DNA from: Gordonia crocea
GTDB taxonomy: Bacteria > Actinomycetota > Actinomycetes > Mycobacteriales > Mycobacteriaceae
DNA: 64,000 nt
Direction of reading: 5' to 3'
Assembly: GCF_009932435.1 (NCBI RefSeq)
Contig: NZ_BJOU01000001.1
Coordinates: 1,736,001-1,800,000, forward strand
Position 1 is the first letter of the stretch; each line of letters starts with the position of its first letter. Shown one piece after another: positions 26,298-36,114 of this stretch. The position numbers and the translations under genes are program-made. The notes beneath the pieces were generated by a model. The model made no database searches and was not told the origin of the DNA. It saw only the letters and a list, made by a program, of their open reading frames with translations.

Positions 26298-26855
26298 ATG
26301 ATTGACGAAGCGCTGCTCGACGCCGAGGAACGGATGGAGAAGGCCGTCGCCAAGGCGAAGGACGACATGGCCTCGATCCGTACCGGACGGGCGAATCCGT
26401 CGATGTTCAACCGGGTCGTCATCGACTACTACGGCTCGCCGACGCCGGTCACGCAGGTCGCCAGCATCAGCACACCAGAGGCGCGCCTGGTCGTCATCAA
26501 GCCGTACGAGCAGTCCTCGCTCGGCGACATCGAGAATGCGATCCGCAACTCCGACCTGGGCGTCAACCCGACCAACGACGGAAACCTCATCCGCGTGTCG
26601 GTCCCGCAGCTGACCGAGGACCGCCGCAAGGAGTTGGTCAAGCAGGCCAAGGCCAAGGGGGAGGACGCCAAGGTCGCCATCCGCAACGTGCGGCGCAAGG
26701 CGGTCGACGAACTCAAGCGCATCCAGAAGGACGGCGAAGCCGGCGAGGACGAGGTCACCCGCGCCGAGAAGGAGCTCGACAAGACCACCTCGTCCTACGT
26801 GGCCCAGGTCGACGACGTGGTGAAGAACAAGGAAGACGAGCTGCTCGAGGTTTGA
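26298..26855 (+). CDS. frr: Ribosome recycling factor
   Basis: A 185-residue RRF, the full family length, that splits post-termination ribosomes with EF-G. Diagnostic segments are [39 protein letters not shown] and [18 protein letters not shown]. It starts 17 bp after pyrH with a TAGGAG site and its stop overlaps the cdsA start. Confidence 0.97.
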   Translation: MIDEALLDAEERMEKAVAKAKDDMASIRTGRANPSMFNRVVIDYYGSPTPVTQVASISTPEARLVVIKPYEQSSLGDIENAIRNSDLGVNPTNDGNLIRVSVPQLTEDRRKELVKQAKAKGEDAKVAIRNVRRKAVDELKRIQKDGEAGEDEVTRAEKELDKTTSSYVAQVDDVVKNKEDELLEV

Positions 26856-27730
26856 GCGACATCCCGATGACGAATCCGCCCACCGCCCCCGTCGACGGCA
26901 CCAAGCCGTCGAAGGCCGGCCGCAACCTTCCCGCCGCGATCGCCGTCGGCGTCTTCCTCGGCGGTCTGGTCATCGCCGTGCTCCTGTTGGCGTCCGAATG
27001 GTGGTACCTGGTCGTCGGCGTCGCGATGCTGGTGGCCTCCTGGGAGGTCGTGAAGCGGTTGCGCGAGGGCGGGTTCGACGTCCCGGTGATCCCGATTCTC
27101 GCCGGTACCGCGGCCATCATGGTCTCGTCGTGGCATTGGAACGGTGATCCGGGCGCGGTGCTCGTCGCCCTGGTCGCGACGGTGCTGGTGGTCATGGTCT
27201 GGCGGTTGTTGAGCCAAGGACTCTCGGCCGCGCCCGTCGGATACCTCAAGGACCTCGCGGCCTCGGTCCTGGTCTTGGTGTGGATCCCGGTCCTGGCCTC
27301 CTTCGGTGCCGCGATGGTGCTCGACGACCGCGGCGCGCAGCGGGTCTTCACCCTGATGATCGTGGTGGTCTGCTCCGACATCGGGGGGTACGCCGCCGGC
27401 GTGCTGTTCGGCCGGCACCCGATGGTGCCCGCAATCAGTCCGAAGAAGTCGTGGGAGGGGATGGGCGGCTCCCTCACCTTCGGCATCATCGGCGCGGTGT
27501 GCTGCGTGGTGTTCCTGCTGGACAGCCACTGGTGGATCGGCGTCATCCTCGGCGCTGTGCTCGTGGTCTGTGCGACCCTGGGCGACCTCGTCGAATCCCA
27601 GGTCAAACGTGATCTGGCGATCAAGGACATGGGCACGCTGTTGCCCGGTCACGGCGGGATCATGGACCGTCTGGACTCCCTGCTGCCGTCGGCCTTCATC
27701 GTGTGGGCCGTGCTCTCGGCGCTTCTCTAA
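26852..27730 (+). CDS. cdsA: Phosphatidate cytidylyltransferase
   Basis: An integral membrane enzyme of 292 residues that makes CDP-diacylglycerol for phospholipids. About eight hydrophobic segments are visible. The CDP-alcohol synthesis signature is present: [16 protein letters not shown] and [20 protein letters not shown], then [20 protein letters not shown] at 26852 overlaps the frr stop; the ATG at 26867 (MTNPP) is an alternative start that changes only the N-terminal tail. Last gene of the operon; convergent with the pseudogene 12 bp away. Confidence 0.95.
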   Translation: MSDIPMTNPPTAPVDGTKPSKAGRNLPAAIAVGVFLGGLVIAVLLLASEWWYLVVGVAMLVASWEVVKRLREGGFDVPVIPILAGTAAIMVSSWHWNGDPGAVLVALVATVLVVMVWRLLSQGLSAAPVGYLKDLAASVLVLVWIPVLASFGAAMVLDDRGAQRVFTLMIVVVCSDIGGYAAGVLFGRHPMVPAISPKKSWEGMGGSLTFGIIGAVCCVVFLLDSHWWIGVILGAVLVVCATLGDLVESQVKRDLAIKDMGTLLPGHGGIMDRLDSLLPSAFIVWAVLSALL

Positions 27731-27742
27731 CGTTTCACCGGG

Positions 27743-28532
27743 CTACCCGGGCACGACGACGGCGCGGTGCGGACCGGTCGCGGCCCAGGCCGTGCCCACC
27801 TGTGACAACGGGTAGGAACGGTAGTCGATCGCCACCGCTCCGCTGGCGATCATCTCGATGAATTCGGCGACCGACGCGAACAGCGATGCCGGGTCGACAC
27901 TGCCGATCCCGCTGCCGCGCAACAGATAGCGGCATCCGCGCAGCAGCGCGCCGGGGACGGCCGCCGTCGTCCCCGCGCCCTCGCCGATCTGGATGTGGAC
28001 GACTTCGGCGTCGCCGACGATCGGTGCGAGTGCGGTGAAGGTCCGCTCGGCGACCGGCCCCCAGACGAAGTCGAGGACCGTGGTCGGCGGCCCGTCGGCC
28101 AACGAGGAGGCGATCGCGGCCGCGTCGTCGGCGGTCCCGCTCAGTGCGACGGTGCGCACCGAGTCGCCCCGCGCCGCCAACTCGGCCAATGCGTCGGTGT
28201 TGCGCCCGACGGCGACGACGGTGTCGGCGCCGAGGGCCGCCGCGTTGGCCACCGCCAGCCGCCCGGCCATACCGGTCGCACCGAGGATGAGCACTCGGCC
28301 CAGCCCCGACCCGGACTCGGCGAGCGCGTCGCGACGGGCGCGCAGCGGTCCCCACGAGGCCAGCCCGGGGTTGCACCCGGCGGCGACGGCGAGTGGATCG
28401 GCCCACTTCGCCGTTCCCATCCCGTTCGGGATCGAGCTCCCCGCCGGTGTGCTGTCCGTCGGCCGCGACCGGATCGTCGAAGTCGGTGTAGACGGGCGCG
28501 GCGTCGGGGCCGGCGATGACTGCGGCTTTCAT
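27743..28532 (-). pseudogene. Decayed MDR/zinc-binding-type quinone oxidoreductase
   Basis: The 5' part, with a GAAGGA site and ATG at 28532, reads MKAAVIAGPDAAPVYTDFDD, the start of an alcohol dehydrogenase/quinone oxidoreductase-like protein. Around codon 30 the frame goes out of register: the family sequence resumes in another frame as SSIPNGMGTAKWADPLAV followed by NPGLASW, and then a good Rossmann segment, GRVLILGATGMAGRLAVANA, running to 27743. The roughly 80 residues normally between these parts (the GroES-like catalytic domain) are missing. The simplest reading is an internal deletion of about 230-240 bp that also shifted the frame. The downstream piece could still be translated from ATG at 28420 (225 residues), but would lack the substrate domain. 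Confidence 0.75.
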
Positions 28533-28580
28533 GATTCCTTCAGGAATTTGACTATGTTAAGGGCTACTACCAGCGTTCTC

Positions 28581-28595
28581 TAACAATGTTAAAGT
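28581..28595 (+). promoter_or_regulatory. Operator palindrome and -10 of the divergent TetR gene
   Basis: TAACAATGTTA (28581-28591) is a TAACA-N-TGTTA palindrome that runs into TAAAGT (28590-28595), 6 nt before the GTG at 28602. A related half-site, TATGTTAA, lies at 28554-28560 in the gap toward the pseudogene. Autorepression is the simplest reading. Confidence 0.55.
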
Positions 28596-28601
28596 GTCAA
28601 G

Positions 28602-29219
28602 GTGGGTGCGAAACTGACCCGGGAGAGCATCGTCGAAGCGGCCTTCGGCCTGCTCGACGCCGACGGGATCGAGGGCCTGACCGTCCGGGCACTGGCCGCG
28701 AGGCTGGGGGTCAAGGCGCCGGCGCTGTATTGGCACGTGGACTCGAAGCAGGCGCTGCTCGACGAGATGGGCACCGAGATCGCCCGCCGCATCGCCACCC
28801 GGGCGGTACCCAACAGCGGCGAGGGGTTCGAGGCTGCCCTGCGCGGCTACGCGGTCGCCGCGCGCGAGGAGTACCTGGCGCACCGCGACGGCGCCCGGAC
28901 GTTCTCGGGCACGCGGATCAACGACCCGGCGGTCCTGCGGGGCCAAGAAGCGGGCCTGCGCAGATGGATTTCACAGGGCGTCTCGCTCGAGCGGATCGTC
29001 GACGCCTACGACGTGGTGACCGCCTTCGTCGTCGGGTTCGTCATCGAGGAGCAGGAGCGCGCCGACGGGTCGCGCTACTCGTTGGCCCAGCGCGACGACG
29101 CCGTGGGCGAGGACTACCCGCTGGCCGTCGCCGCCGGGCACTACGGGTTCCGCCCGGCCCAACAACGGTTCGACGAGCAGCTCGATCTGCTGATCCGCTG
29201 CCTATCCCAGCGGCGCTGA
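28602..29219 (+). CDS. TetR family regulator with TetR-type C-terminal domain
   Basis: A 205-residue regulator of the classical TetR subgroup: helix-turn-helix LTVRALAARLGVKAPALYWH followed by VDSKQALLDEMGTEIARR, then the larger TetR_C ligand domain. It is divergent from the oxidoreductase pseudogene, a common arrangement for a regulator and its target, with a palindromic operator between. The regulator looks intact although its apparent target is broken. The 3' end overlaps the convergent membrane-protein gene by 18 bp. Confidence 0.9.
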   Translation: MGAKLTRESIVEAAFGLLDADGIEGLTVRALAARLGVKAPALYWHVDSKQALLDEMGTEIARRIATRAVPNSGEGFEAALRGYAVAAREEYLAHRDGARTFSGTRINDPAVLRGQEAGLRRWISQGVSLERIVDAYDVVTAFVVGFVIEEQERADGSRYSLAQRDDAVGEDYPLAVAAGHYGFRPAQQRFDEQLDLLIRCLSQRR

Positions 29220-29954
29220 GGCCGGCTTGGCGCGCCCCCCGAGGACGGCCGTGGCAATGCTGGCCCCGAGGATGAGCAGGCACACGACCAGCGTGAGGTA
29301 GGCCGACGGGCCGGCGCTGAAGCTGTAGTGCGAGTCGACGTAGTCGCTGGACCGAGAGTCGAAGGTGATCGTGGTGAAGTCGGGCCGCACGATGAAGAGC
29401 AGGGCCATCAGCGTCGCCAGCACACTGACGACGATGTTGATGATGGCCATTGCGCGGGGTGCCACGGCGAACACGATGAGCAGTGCGACGATCAGCGCCG
29501 GGAGCAGCAGCGCCAGCGTCGGGTAGACCCCGCCAAGGGTCATGGCGTGCGCACCGTGGTGCAGCGGCAGACCTTCGCCCTGCTCGGTCCAGTGCCCGAA
29601 GCCGTTGAAGGTCGACACGCCGCCGGTGCTCTTGGCGGTGACGTTGGTGAAGGTCGCGAACCCGAAGACGATGATCGCGAACCATCCGACGATCGGGACC
29701 GCGCCGAGCGCCCGGACCAGGCCGGCATTCTTCAGCGGCGGCTTGGGCGGAACGCCGGCGTACTGGGGCGGATAGGGCTGTCCGGGATAAGGCTGAGGCG
29801 GGTAAGGCTGTCCCGGGTGGGCGTGGGGCACCACCGAGGGGCCGGTGGGCGGTTGTACGGGCCCGGTGGGCGGTGATACGGGCCCGGTGGGCGGTGACAC
29901 GGGCCCGGTGGGCGGCTGCGGAGCGGGTATCCCCGGCGGGATCGGTGCGGCCAT
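29202..29954 (-). CDS. Membrane protein with Pro-rich repeat N-terminus
   Basis: A 250-residue protein. The first 75 residues are cytosolic, Pro/Gly-rich and repetitive (four PPTGPV/S units, then QPYPPQPYPGQPYPPQ). Four hydrophobic segments follow: about 88-106, the long stretch LLLPALIVALLIVFAV, the segment IINIVVSVLATLMALLFIV, and one near the end (LTLVVCLLILGASIA), with an extracytoplasmic loop between the first two. The ATG at 29954 has a GGGGGAA site; a longer frame upstream lacks support. Such tails are common in actinobacterial membrane proteins and may mediate protein contacts. Function not recognised. Confidence 0.75.
   Translation of the reverse strand: MAAPIPPGIPAPQPPTGPVSPPTGPVSPPTGPVQPPTGPSVVPHAHPGQPYPPQPYPGQPYPPQYAGVPPKPPLKNAGLVRALGAVPIVGWFAIIVFGFATFTNVTAKSTGGVSTFNGFGHWTEQGEGLPLHHGAHAMTLGGVYPTLALLLPALIVALLIVFAVAPRAMAIINIVVSVLATLMALLFIVRPDFTTITFDSRSSDYVDSHYSFSAGPSAYLTLVVCLLILGASIATAVLGGRAKPASAPLG
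29826..29926 (+). repeat. 21-bp imperfect repeats encoding PPTGPVS
   Basis: Four imperfect 21-bp units in register (plus-strand core GGGCCCGGTGGGCGG) encode the Pro-Thr-Gly-Pro motifs at the N-terminus of the membrane protein. The length is a multiple of three, so the array is frame-neutral. Confidence 0.8.
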
Positions 29955-30064
29955 AGGTTCCCCCAGTGAAGCGGTGGTGATCAGAAGACGACAATAGCGC
30001 CCGGGCGTGTCGGTCGCGCGGCGGAGTTCGTGGGAACACCGTCCGTCGTGGGAGAATAGACCCC

Positions 30065-31171
30065 ATGACTTCCTTGCCGCTGGTGTTCGACGCGCCCAAG
30101 CGCGGCAAGCCGCCCACCCATTTCGCCGATCTGTCGCCGGAGGAGGCCGCTGCCGCAGTCGAGCGGCTCGGGCTGCCCAAATTCCGCGCCAAACAATTGG
30201 CCAACCATTACTACGCCCGGTTGTCCGCCGACGTCGCGGAGATGACCGACCTGCCCGCGGCAATCCGCGACGACGTCGGCGAGCAGCTGTTCCCGTCGTT
30301 GATGGCGCCGGTCCGCACGATCGACACCGACGACCACACCACGCGCAAAACGCTGTGGCGCCTGCACGACGGTACCCTCTTGGAGAGCGTGCTGATGCGT
30401 TACCCGGAGCGCAATACGCTGTGCATCTCGTCGCAGGCCGGCTGTGGGATGGCCTGCCCGTTCTGCGCGACCGGTCAGGGCGGGCTCGACCGCAACCTCT
30501 CCACCGCCGAGATCGTCGACCAGGTGCGCTCCGCGGCGCGCACTCTGCGCGACGGGGAATTCGGCGAGCCGGGCCGGTTGTCCAACGTCGTGTTCATGGG
30601 CATGGGGGAGCCGCTGGCGAACTACAAGCGGGTCGTCGACGCGGTGCGCAAGATCATTTCGCCGGCGCCGCAGGGGCTCGGCATCTCGGCGCGCTCGGTC
30701 ACCGTTTCGACCGTCGGCCTCGCCCCGGCGATCAAGCGGCTCGCCGACGAGGGACTCTCGGTGACCCTCGCGGTGTCGTTGCACACCCCCGACGACGAGC
30801 TGCGCGACACGCTGGTCCCGGTCAACAACCGGTGGTCGGTGGCCGAGGTGCTGGCAGCGGCGCGCTACTACGCCGACACCACCGGGCGGCGGGTGTCCAT
30901 CGAATACGCGCTGATCCGCGACGTCAACGACCAACCGTGGCGCGCGGACATGCTCGGTGCCAAGCTGCGCGACGCCCTGGGGTCGCTGGTGCACGTCAAC
31001 CTGATTCCGCTGAACCCGACGCCGGGATCGGAGTGGGACGCCAGCCCCAAGCCGGTGGAACGGGAGTTCGTCGCCCGGGTGCGGGCGCAGGGCGTCTCCT
31101 GCACGGTCCGCGACACGCGCGGGCAGGAGATTGCGGCGGCGTGCGGTCAGCTCGCCGCCGAAGACCGCTGA
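30065..31171 (+). CDS. rlmN: Dual-specificity 23S rRNA/tRNA adenine-C2 methyltransferase RlmN
   Basis: A radical SAM enzyme (368 residues) that methylates A2503 of 23S rRNA and A37 of tRNAs. The CxxxCxxC cluster motif is in [17 protein letters not shown]; the SAM region [17 protein letters not shown] follows, and the catalytic C-terminal Cys is in [22 protein letters not shown] hexamer ends 7 nt before the ATG, suggesting a leaderless message. In M. tuberculosis H37Rv the orthologue is split (Rv2880c/Rv2879c); here it is intact. Confidence 0.96.
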   Translation: MTSLPLVFDAPKRGKPPTHFADLSPEEAAAAVERLGLPKFRAKQLANHYYARLSADVAEMTDLPAAIRDDVGEQLFPSLMAPVRTIDTDDHTTRKTLWRLHDGTLLESVLMRYPERNTLCISSQAGCGMACPFCATGQGGLDRNLSTAEIVDQVRSAARTLRDGEFGEPGRLSNVVFMGMGEPLANYKRVVDAVRKIISPAPQGLGISARSVTVSTVGLAPAIKRLADEGLSVTLAVSLHTPDDELRDTLVPVNNRWSVAEVLAAARYYADTTGRRVSIEYALIRDVNDQPWRADMLGAKLRDALGSLVHVNLIPLNPTPGSEWDASPKPVEREFVARVRAQGVSCTVRDTRGQEIAAACGQLAAEDR

Positions 31172-31187
31172 GCGGTAGCGCTCGGAA

Positions 31188-31457
31188 TCAGCGAGCCCGG
31201 CTGCGCGCCGGCCAAATCGTGTTGCGCAGCAGCAGGAAGGCCACGACGATCGCGATGCCGACGAGGAAGATGTCCTCGATCTTGCCGGTGTGGTTGCCGA
31301 TGGTCATGCCCAGCAGGGCGATCACGACGATCCAACCGGCGATCGCGCCGGTCTTGCGGCCGAATCCGTGCCATCCGAAACGTGCCGACGGGGCCTCGAC
31401 GGGCTCGCGGACCCAACCGGTGTCAACGGTGGGGTGATCGACCTCGGTGCTAGCCAC
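31188..31457 (-). CDS. DUF2631 small membrane protein
   Basis: An 89-residue protein with a soluble N-terminus (MASTEVDHPTVDTGWVREPV) and two membrane helices separated by HTGKIED. It matches the actinobacterial DUF2631 family (Rv2876). The GTG start has an AAGGAG site 7 nt upstream. It is convergent with rlmN, with 16 bp between stops. Function unknown. Confidence 0.88.
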   Translation of the reverse strand: MASTEVDHPTVDTGWVREPVEAPSARFGWHGFGRKTGAIAGWIVVIALLGMTIGNHTGKIEDIFLVGIAIVVAFLLLRNTIWPARSRAR

Positions 31458-31545
31458 TTGACGACTCCTTCGACGGTGCGGGCTGGATGCGGATCATTCT
31501 AACCGGCGTGCGGCCGATGACCGGCGATGGGGGAGAATGTCGGAC

Positions 31546-32715
31546 GTGACCACGCGCGTACTGATTCTCGGCTCAACCGGGTCGATCGGCACCCAGGCCC
31601 TGGAGGTGATCGCCGAGCACCCCGACCGGTTCACCGTCGTCGGGCTGGGCGCCGGGGGTGCCAACACTGCGACTTTGATCACGCAGGCGCGCGGCTTCGG
31701 CGTGCCGGCGTCGGCGATCGCGGTGGCCGACGAGGGTGCGGCGGCCGAGGTCGTCGCCGAGCTCGGGGCCGGGGTGCACGCCGGATCCGACGCGATGGTC
31801 GACCTCGTCGAGGCCGTCCCGGCCGACATCGTCCTCAACGCCGTCGTCGGCGCGCGCGGCCTCGCGCCGAGCCTGGCGGTGTTGCGGTCGGGCGCCCGGC
31901 TGGCGTTGGCGAACAAAGAGTCATTGGTGGCGGGCGGTTCGCTGGTGATGGATGCGGCCGCGCCGGGGCAGATCGTCCCGGTGGACTCCGAGCACTCGGC
32001 CATCGCCCAGTGCCTGCGCGGCGGCAGTGCGTCGGAGGTCGACCGACTGGTGCTCACCGCGTCGGGCGGCCCCTTCCGCGGGTGGTCGGCGGCCCAGCTG
32101 CGCGACGTCACCCCGGAACAGGCCGGTCGGCATCCGACCTGGTCAATGGGGCCGATGATCACCCTGAATTCCGCCACCCTGGTGAACAAGGCCCTCGAGG
32201 TCATCGAGGCGCACCTGCTGTTCGACGTGCCCTACGACCGCATCGACGTGACCGTGCACCCGCAGTCGATCGTGCACTCGATGGTGACGTTCATCGACGG
32301 GGCCACCATCGCCAAGGCCTCGCCGCCGTCCATGAAGCTGCCCATCGCGCTCGCCCTCGGCTGGCCCGACCGCGTTCCCGGCTCCTCGGCGGCGTGCGAT
32401 TTCGCCACCGCCTCGCAGTGGACGTTCGAACCCGTCGACGACGAGGTGTTCCCGGCGATCGCGGTCGCGCGCGATGCAGGCCGGGCCGGGGGGAGTCTGA
32501 CCGCGGTCTACAACGCGGCCAACGAGGTGGCCGCGCAGGCCTTCCTCGACGGCGGTCTGCGCTTCGACCGCATCGTCGCGACCATCGTCGAGGTGCTGTC
32601 CGCGGCCGACGAATGGCGGGCCCGGCCGGGTAGTGTGGAGGAGGTATACGCCGCCGATCGGTGGGCCCGCGCCCGGGCCGCCGAGGTGGTGGGAGCAACG
32701 GAGTTGAACCAGTGA
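31546..32715 (+). CDS. dxr: 1-deoxy-D-xylulose 5-phosphate reductoisomerase
   Basis: Second enzyme of the MEP isoprenoid pathway, producing 2-C-methyl-D-erythritol 4-phosphate with NADPH. NADPH fold [17 protein letters not shown], then [23 protein letters not shown] and the flexible-loop/metal region; [17 protein letters not shown] and [15 protein letters not shown] complete it. GTG at 31546 (389 residues) is preferred because a GAGAAT hexamer ends 7 nt before it, the same context as rlmN; the ATG at 31537 would fall within that hexamer. The stop overlaps rip1. Followed by ispG two genes on. Confidence 0.95.
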   Translation: MTTRVLILGSTGSIGTQALEVIAEHPDRFTVVGLGAGGANTATLITQARGFGVPASAIAVADEGAAAEVVAELGAGVHAGSDAMVDLVEAVPADIVLNAVVGARGLAPSLAVLRSGARLALANKESLVAGGSLVMDAAAPGQIVPVDSEHSAIAQCLRGGSASEVDRLVLTASGGPFRGWSAAQLRDVTPEQAGRHPTWSMGPMITLNSATLVNKALEVIEAHLLFDVPYDRIDVTVHPQSIVHSMVTFIDGATIAKASPPSMKLPIALALGWPDRVPGSSAACDFATASQWTFEPVDDEVFPAIAVARDAGRAGGSLTAVYNAANEVAAQAFLDGGLRFDRIVATIVEVLSAADEWRARPGSVEEVYAADRWARARAAEVVGATELNQ

Positions 32716-33926
32716 GCTTTGCCCTCGGGGTCGCGGCATTCGCGATCGCATTGGTGCTGTCGGTGGCCTGGCACGAGTGCGGCCACATGTGGGCCGCGCA
32801 GGCCACCGGGATGAAGGTGCGCCGCTATTTCGTCGGCTTCGGCCCCACCCTCTGGTCGACCCGCCGCGGCGAGACCGAATACGGCTTCAAGGCCATCCCG
32901 GCCGGCGGGTTCTGCGACATCGCCGGCATGACCCCGTACGACGAGCTGAGCGATGCCGAGGCGCCGCGGGCGATGTACAAGCAGAAGCCGTGGAAGCGCC
33001 TCGTCGTGCTGGCTGCCGGCCCGATGCAGAACTTCATCCTCGGCTTCCTGCTGATCATGGTGCTCGCCGTCGGGTGGGGGCTGCCCGATCTCAAGCCCAC
33101 GCCGGCCGTCGTCGCATCGACGTTCTGCGTCGCCCCCCAGCTCAACGAGAAGGGGGAGAACGCCGTGCCCTGCGTCGGCAGCGGTCCGGCGGCCGACGCC
33201 GGGCTGAAGGCCGGCGACCGCATCACCGCGGTCAACGGCGCCGCCATCAGCACGGCCGGCGAGCTGTCCAAGGCTTTGGCCGCGTCCACCGGGCCGGTCG
33301 CCCTCACCGTCGACCGCGCCGGTCAGGTGGTCAACCTGTCGGTGACGCCGACGCCGGTCACCATCACCGGACCCGGCCCCAACGGGACGACGACCACCGA
33401 ACACCGCAATATGGTCGGCCTGAAGTACCCGGCACCGCCGGCGCCGGTCAAGTACAACGTGCTGTCGGCGATCCCCGCGTCGGTGGCCTTCACCGGGCAG
33501 ATGTTCGAGATGACCTGGGACGCCCTGCTGTCGCTGCCGACCAAGATCGGCGCGCTGTGGACGGCCGTCACCGGCGGCGAGCGTTCCCCGGACACCCCGA
33601 TCAGCGTCTGGGGCGCGTCGGTGATCGGCGGCGACGCCGTCGAGCGCGGCGTGTGGGAGTTGTTCCTCGGTCTGCTGATCAGCATCAACTTCTTCTTGGG
33701 CCTGTTCAACCTGGTGCCACTGCTCCCGCTCGACGGCGGGCACATGGCCGTCGTCGGGTACGAGAAGGTCCGCGACCTGCTGCGGCGCCGGTTCGGCAAG
33801 ACCGCCGCCGGCCCGGTCGACTACATGAAGCTGATGCCGCTGACCTATGCCGTCGTCGCGATCATGGGCGTGTTCATGGTGCTCACCCTGACCGCCGACA
33901 TCATCAATCCGATCACGTTGTTCTGA
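32712..33926 (+). CDS. rip1: Site-2 zinc metalloprotease Rip1/RseP (M50)
   Basis: An intramembrane protease (404 residues) that cleaves anti-sigma factors and other membrane substrates. The zinc motif [11 protein letters not shown] (HExxH) is in the first helix; a PDZ domain (about 150-235, containing [16 protein letters not shown]) follows, and the third ligand is in the [12 protein letters not shown] motif. The GTG start overlaps the dxr stop (GTGA). The dxr-rip1-ispG order matches Rv2870c-Rv2868c. Confidence 0.95.
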   Translation: MSFALGVAAFAIALVLSVAWHECGHMWAAQATGMKVRRYFVGFGPTLWSTRRGETEYGFKAIPAGGFCDIAGMTPYDELSDAEAPRAMYKQKPWKRLVVLAAGPMQNFILGFLLIMVLAVGWGLPDLKPTPAVVASTFCVAPQLNEKGENAVPCVGSGPAADAGLKAGDRITAVNGAAISTAGELSKALAASTGPVALTVDRAGQVVNLSVTPTPVTITGPGPNGTTTTEHRNMVGLKYPAPPAPVKYNVLSAIPASVAFTGQMFEMTWDALLSLPTKIGALWTAVTGGERSPDTPISVWGASVIGGDAVERGVWELFLGLLISINFFLGLFNLVPLLPLDGGHMAVVGYEKVRDLLRRRFGKTAAGPVDYMKLMPLTYAVVAIMGVFMVLTLTADIINPITLF

Positions 33927-33936
33927 GGACGCCAAG

Positions 33937-35103
33937 ATGACCAGCCCATCGTCCATCCCCATCGGTCTCGGCATGCCCGACGCCCCGCCGCCGGTACTCG
34001 CCCCGCGCCGCAAGACCCGCCAGATCCGCGTCGGCAGCGTCGGCGTCGGCAGCGACAGCCCGATCTCGGTGCAGTCGATGACGACGACCAAGACCCACGA
34101 CATCAACGCGACGCTGCAGCAGATCGCCCAGCTGACCGCGTCGGGGTGCGACATCGTGCGCGTGGCGTGCCCACGCCAGGAAGACGCCGACGCGCTGCCC
34201 GAGATCGCCCGCAAGGCCAACATCCCGGTGATTGCCGACATCCACTTCCAGCCGAAATACATCTTCGCCGCCATCGACGCGGGCTGCGCCGCGGTCCGGG
34301 TGAACCCCGGCAACATCAAGGAGTTCGACGGTCGCGTCAAGGAGGTCGCCCAGGCGGCCGGCGCCGCGGGCATCCCCATCCGGATCGGCGTCAACGCCGG
34401 CTCGCTGGACAAGCGGATGATGGAGAAGTACGGCAAGGCCACCCCCGAGGCACTCGTGGAGTCGGCGCTGTGGGAGGCGTCGCTGTTCGAGGAGCACGGG
34501 TTCGGCGATATCAAGATCTCGGTCAAGCACAACGACCCGGTGATCATGGTCGAGGCCTATCGGCAGTTGGCCGCGCAGTGCGACTACCCGCTGCACCTCG
34601 GCGTCACCGAGGCCGGTCCGGCCTTCCAGGGCACGATCAAGTCCGCCGTCGCCTTCGGGGCGCTGTTGTCGGAGGGGATCGGCGACACCATCCGGGTGTC
34701 GCTGTCCGCGCCGCCGGCCGAGGAGATCAAGGTCGGCGACGTGATCCTGCAGTCGCTGAACCTGCGCCCCCGCAAGCTCGAGATCGTGTCCTGCCCGTCG
34801 TGCGGTCGTGCCCAGGTCGACGTCTACAAGCTCGCCGAGGAGGTCACCGCCGGCCTGGAGGGCATGGAGGTGCCGCTGCGCGTCGCGGTGATGGGCTGCG
34901 TCGTGAACGGTCCGGGGGAGGCGCGCGAGGCCGATCTCGGCGTCGCGTCGGGCAACGGCAAGGGGCAGATCTTCGTCAAGGGCGAGGTCATCAAGACCGT
35001 CCCCGAGTCGCAGATCGTCGAGACGTTAATCGAGGAAGCGCTGCGGATCGCCGAGGAGTCGGGAGACACTGAGAGTGGAACTCCCGTCGTCACGGTGAGC
35101 TGA
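33937..35103 (+). CDS. ispG: 4-hydroxy-3-methylbut-2-en-1-yl diphosphate synthase
   Basis: An iron-sulfur enzyme of the MEP pathway (388 residues). The TIM barrel starts at [20 protein letters not shown] with [11 protein letters not shown]; the cluster ligands are in [11 protein letters not shown] and [16 protein letters not shown]. It lies 10 bp after rip1, so two MEP enzymes flank a membrane protease in one operon. Confidence 0.97.
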   Translation: MTSPSSIPIGLGMPDAPPPVLAPRRKTRQIRVGSVGVGSDSPISVQSMTTTKTHDINATLQQIAQLTASGCDIVRVACPRQEDADALPEIARKANIPVIADIHFQPKYIFAAIDAGCAAVRVNPGNIKEFDGRVKEVAQAAGAAGIPIRIGVNAGSLDKRMMEKYGKATPEALVESALWEASLFEEHGFGDIKISVKHNDPVIMVEAYRQLAAQCDYPLHLGVTEAGPAFQGTIKSAVAFGALLSEGIGDTIRVSLSAPPAEEIKVGDVILQSLNLRPRKLEIVSCPSCGRAQVDVYKLAEEVTAGLEGMEVPLRVAVMGCVVNGPGEAREADLGVASGNGKGQIFVKGEVIKTVPESQIVETLIEEALRIAEESGDTESGTPVVTVS

Positions 35104-35136
35104 CAGGGGCCGTTGCCCGCGAGAGGATGTCTGACG

Positions 35137-35970
35137 ATGCTGACCAGGCGCCGACAGCCGCTGCAGGCTGCTGATGCGCATGCGGTCGGTCGTGCCCTCG
35201 ACCAGGATCCGGTGGCCATGTGCATGGTTGCCGCCCGGGTGGAGTGCTATGGCGTCGAACCGCGGTGGTTGGGCGGGCAGTTGTGGTCGGCCGACGACCC
35301 CGAGTATTCGCTGTGCTTCTCCGGCGCCAACCTGATTCCACTCTTGGGCGGCGACGCCGACCTCGACTACTTCGCCGAGGTGGCCCTGGCGCGGCCGCGC
35401 GAGTGTTCGTCGATCGTCGGGCCGGCGCATCTGGCGCTCGGTCTGTGGGACCGGCTGGAACACGTGTGGGGGCCGGCCCGCGACGTCCGCCCGGTCCAAC
35501 AGATGATGGCGCTGTCGGGGCCGCCGCGCGTCGCCGACGATCCGGAGGTGCGGCTGGTGACCCGGGCCGACCTCGACAGCTACTTCCCGGCCGCGGTGAC
35601 GATGTTCACCAGCGAGATCGGGATCGACCCGTGTGCTTTCGACGGCGGCCGCGCCTATCGCCAACGGCTCGGCGGGCTGATCGACGCGCAGCGGGTGTTC
35701 GCGCGCTTCGACGGCGATCGCGTCGTGTTCAAGGCCGAGATCGGTGCGATGTCGCGCGCGGTCGGCCAGATCCAAGGAGTGTGGGTCGATCCGGAGTTCC
35801 GCTCGGCCGGCATCGGGCGCGGTGGGACCGCTGCGGTCGCCTCCGCCATCCGTGCGCATGGTCGTGTCCCGAGTCTCTACGTCAACGACTTCAACGTCGG
35901 TGCCCGCCGCGTCTACGAGGCCGTCGGCTTCGAACAGGTGTCGACCTTCGCGACGATCCTGATCGACTGA
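35137..35970 (+). CDS. GNAT acetyltransferase with DUF4081 N-terminal domain
   Basis: A 277-residue protein with an N-terminal DUF4081 domain (CMVAARVECYGVEPRWLGGQ) and a C-terminal GNAT domain whose acetyl-CoA motif is VWVDPEFRSAGIGRGGTAAV, followed by SLYVNDFNVGARRVYEAVGF. The orthologue in the same place is Rv2867c. ATG at 35137 is preferred, with an AGAGGA site about 10 nt upstream; TTG at 35113 is an alternative. The acceptor substrate is unknown; a protein or antibiotic target cannot be distinguished. Confidence 0.88.
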   Translation: MLTRRRQPLQAADAHAVGRALDQDPVAMCMVAARVECYGVEPRWLGGQLWSADDPEYSLCFSGANLIPLLGGDADLDYFAEVALARPRECSSIVGPAHLALGLWDRLEHVWGPARDVRPVQQMMALSGPPRVADDPEVRLVTRADLDSYFPAAVTMFTSEIGIDPCAFDGGRAYRQRLGGLIDAQRVFARFDGDRVVFKAEIGAMSRAVGQIQGVWVDPEFRSAGIGRGGTAAVASAIRAHGRVPSLYVNDFNVGARRVYEAVGFEQVSTFATILID

Positions 35971-36003
35971 CCCTCGCACACGCGTTCCGCCCGACGCGAT
36001 CGA

Positions 36004-36033
36004 CATTTCCCGACGGGACTTCGTCGGGAAATG
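36004..36033 (+). terminator. Strong hairpin between the GNAT gene and the PBP gene
   Basis: A perfect 12-bp stem, CATTTCCCGACG (36004-36015) with CGTCGGGAAATG (36022-36033), loop GGACTT. No T tract follows. A terminator for the dxr-GNAT operon is the simplest reading; a protein-binding site or small-RNA element is also possible. Confidence 0.6.
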
Positions 36034-36100
36034 CGAAGCGTGTCGGGAGGAACCGGAAACGTTGCCAGCGTGGCGTCCCAGAAATCACATGCGTCACATT

Positions 36101-36106
36101 TACTAT
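36101..36106 (+). promoter_or_regulatory. Leaderless -10 element of the PBP gene
   Basis: TACTAT, close to the TATAAT consensus, ends 8 nt before the ATG at 36115. Confidence 0.55.
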
Positions 36107-36114
36107 CAGCATTG

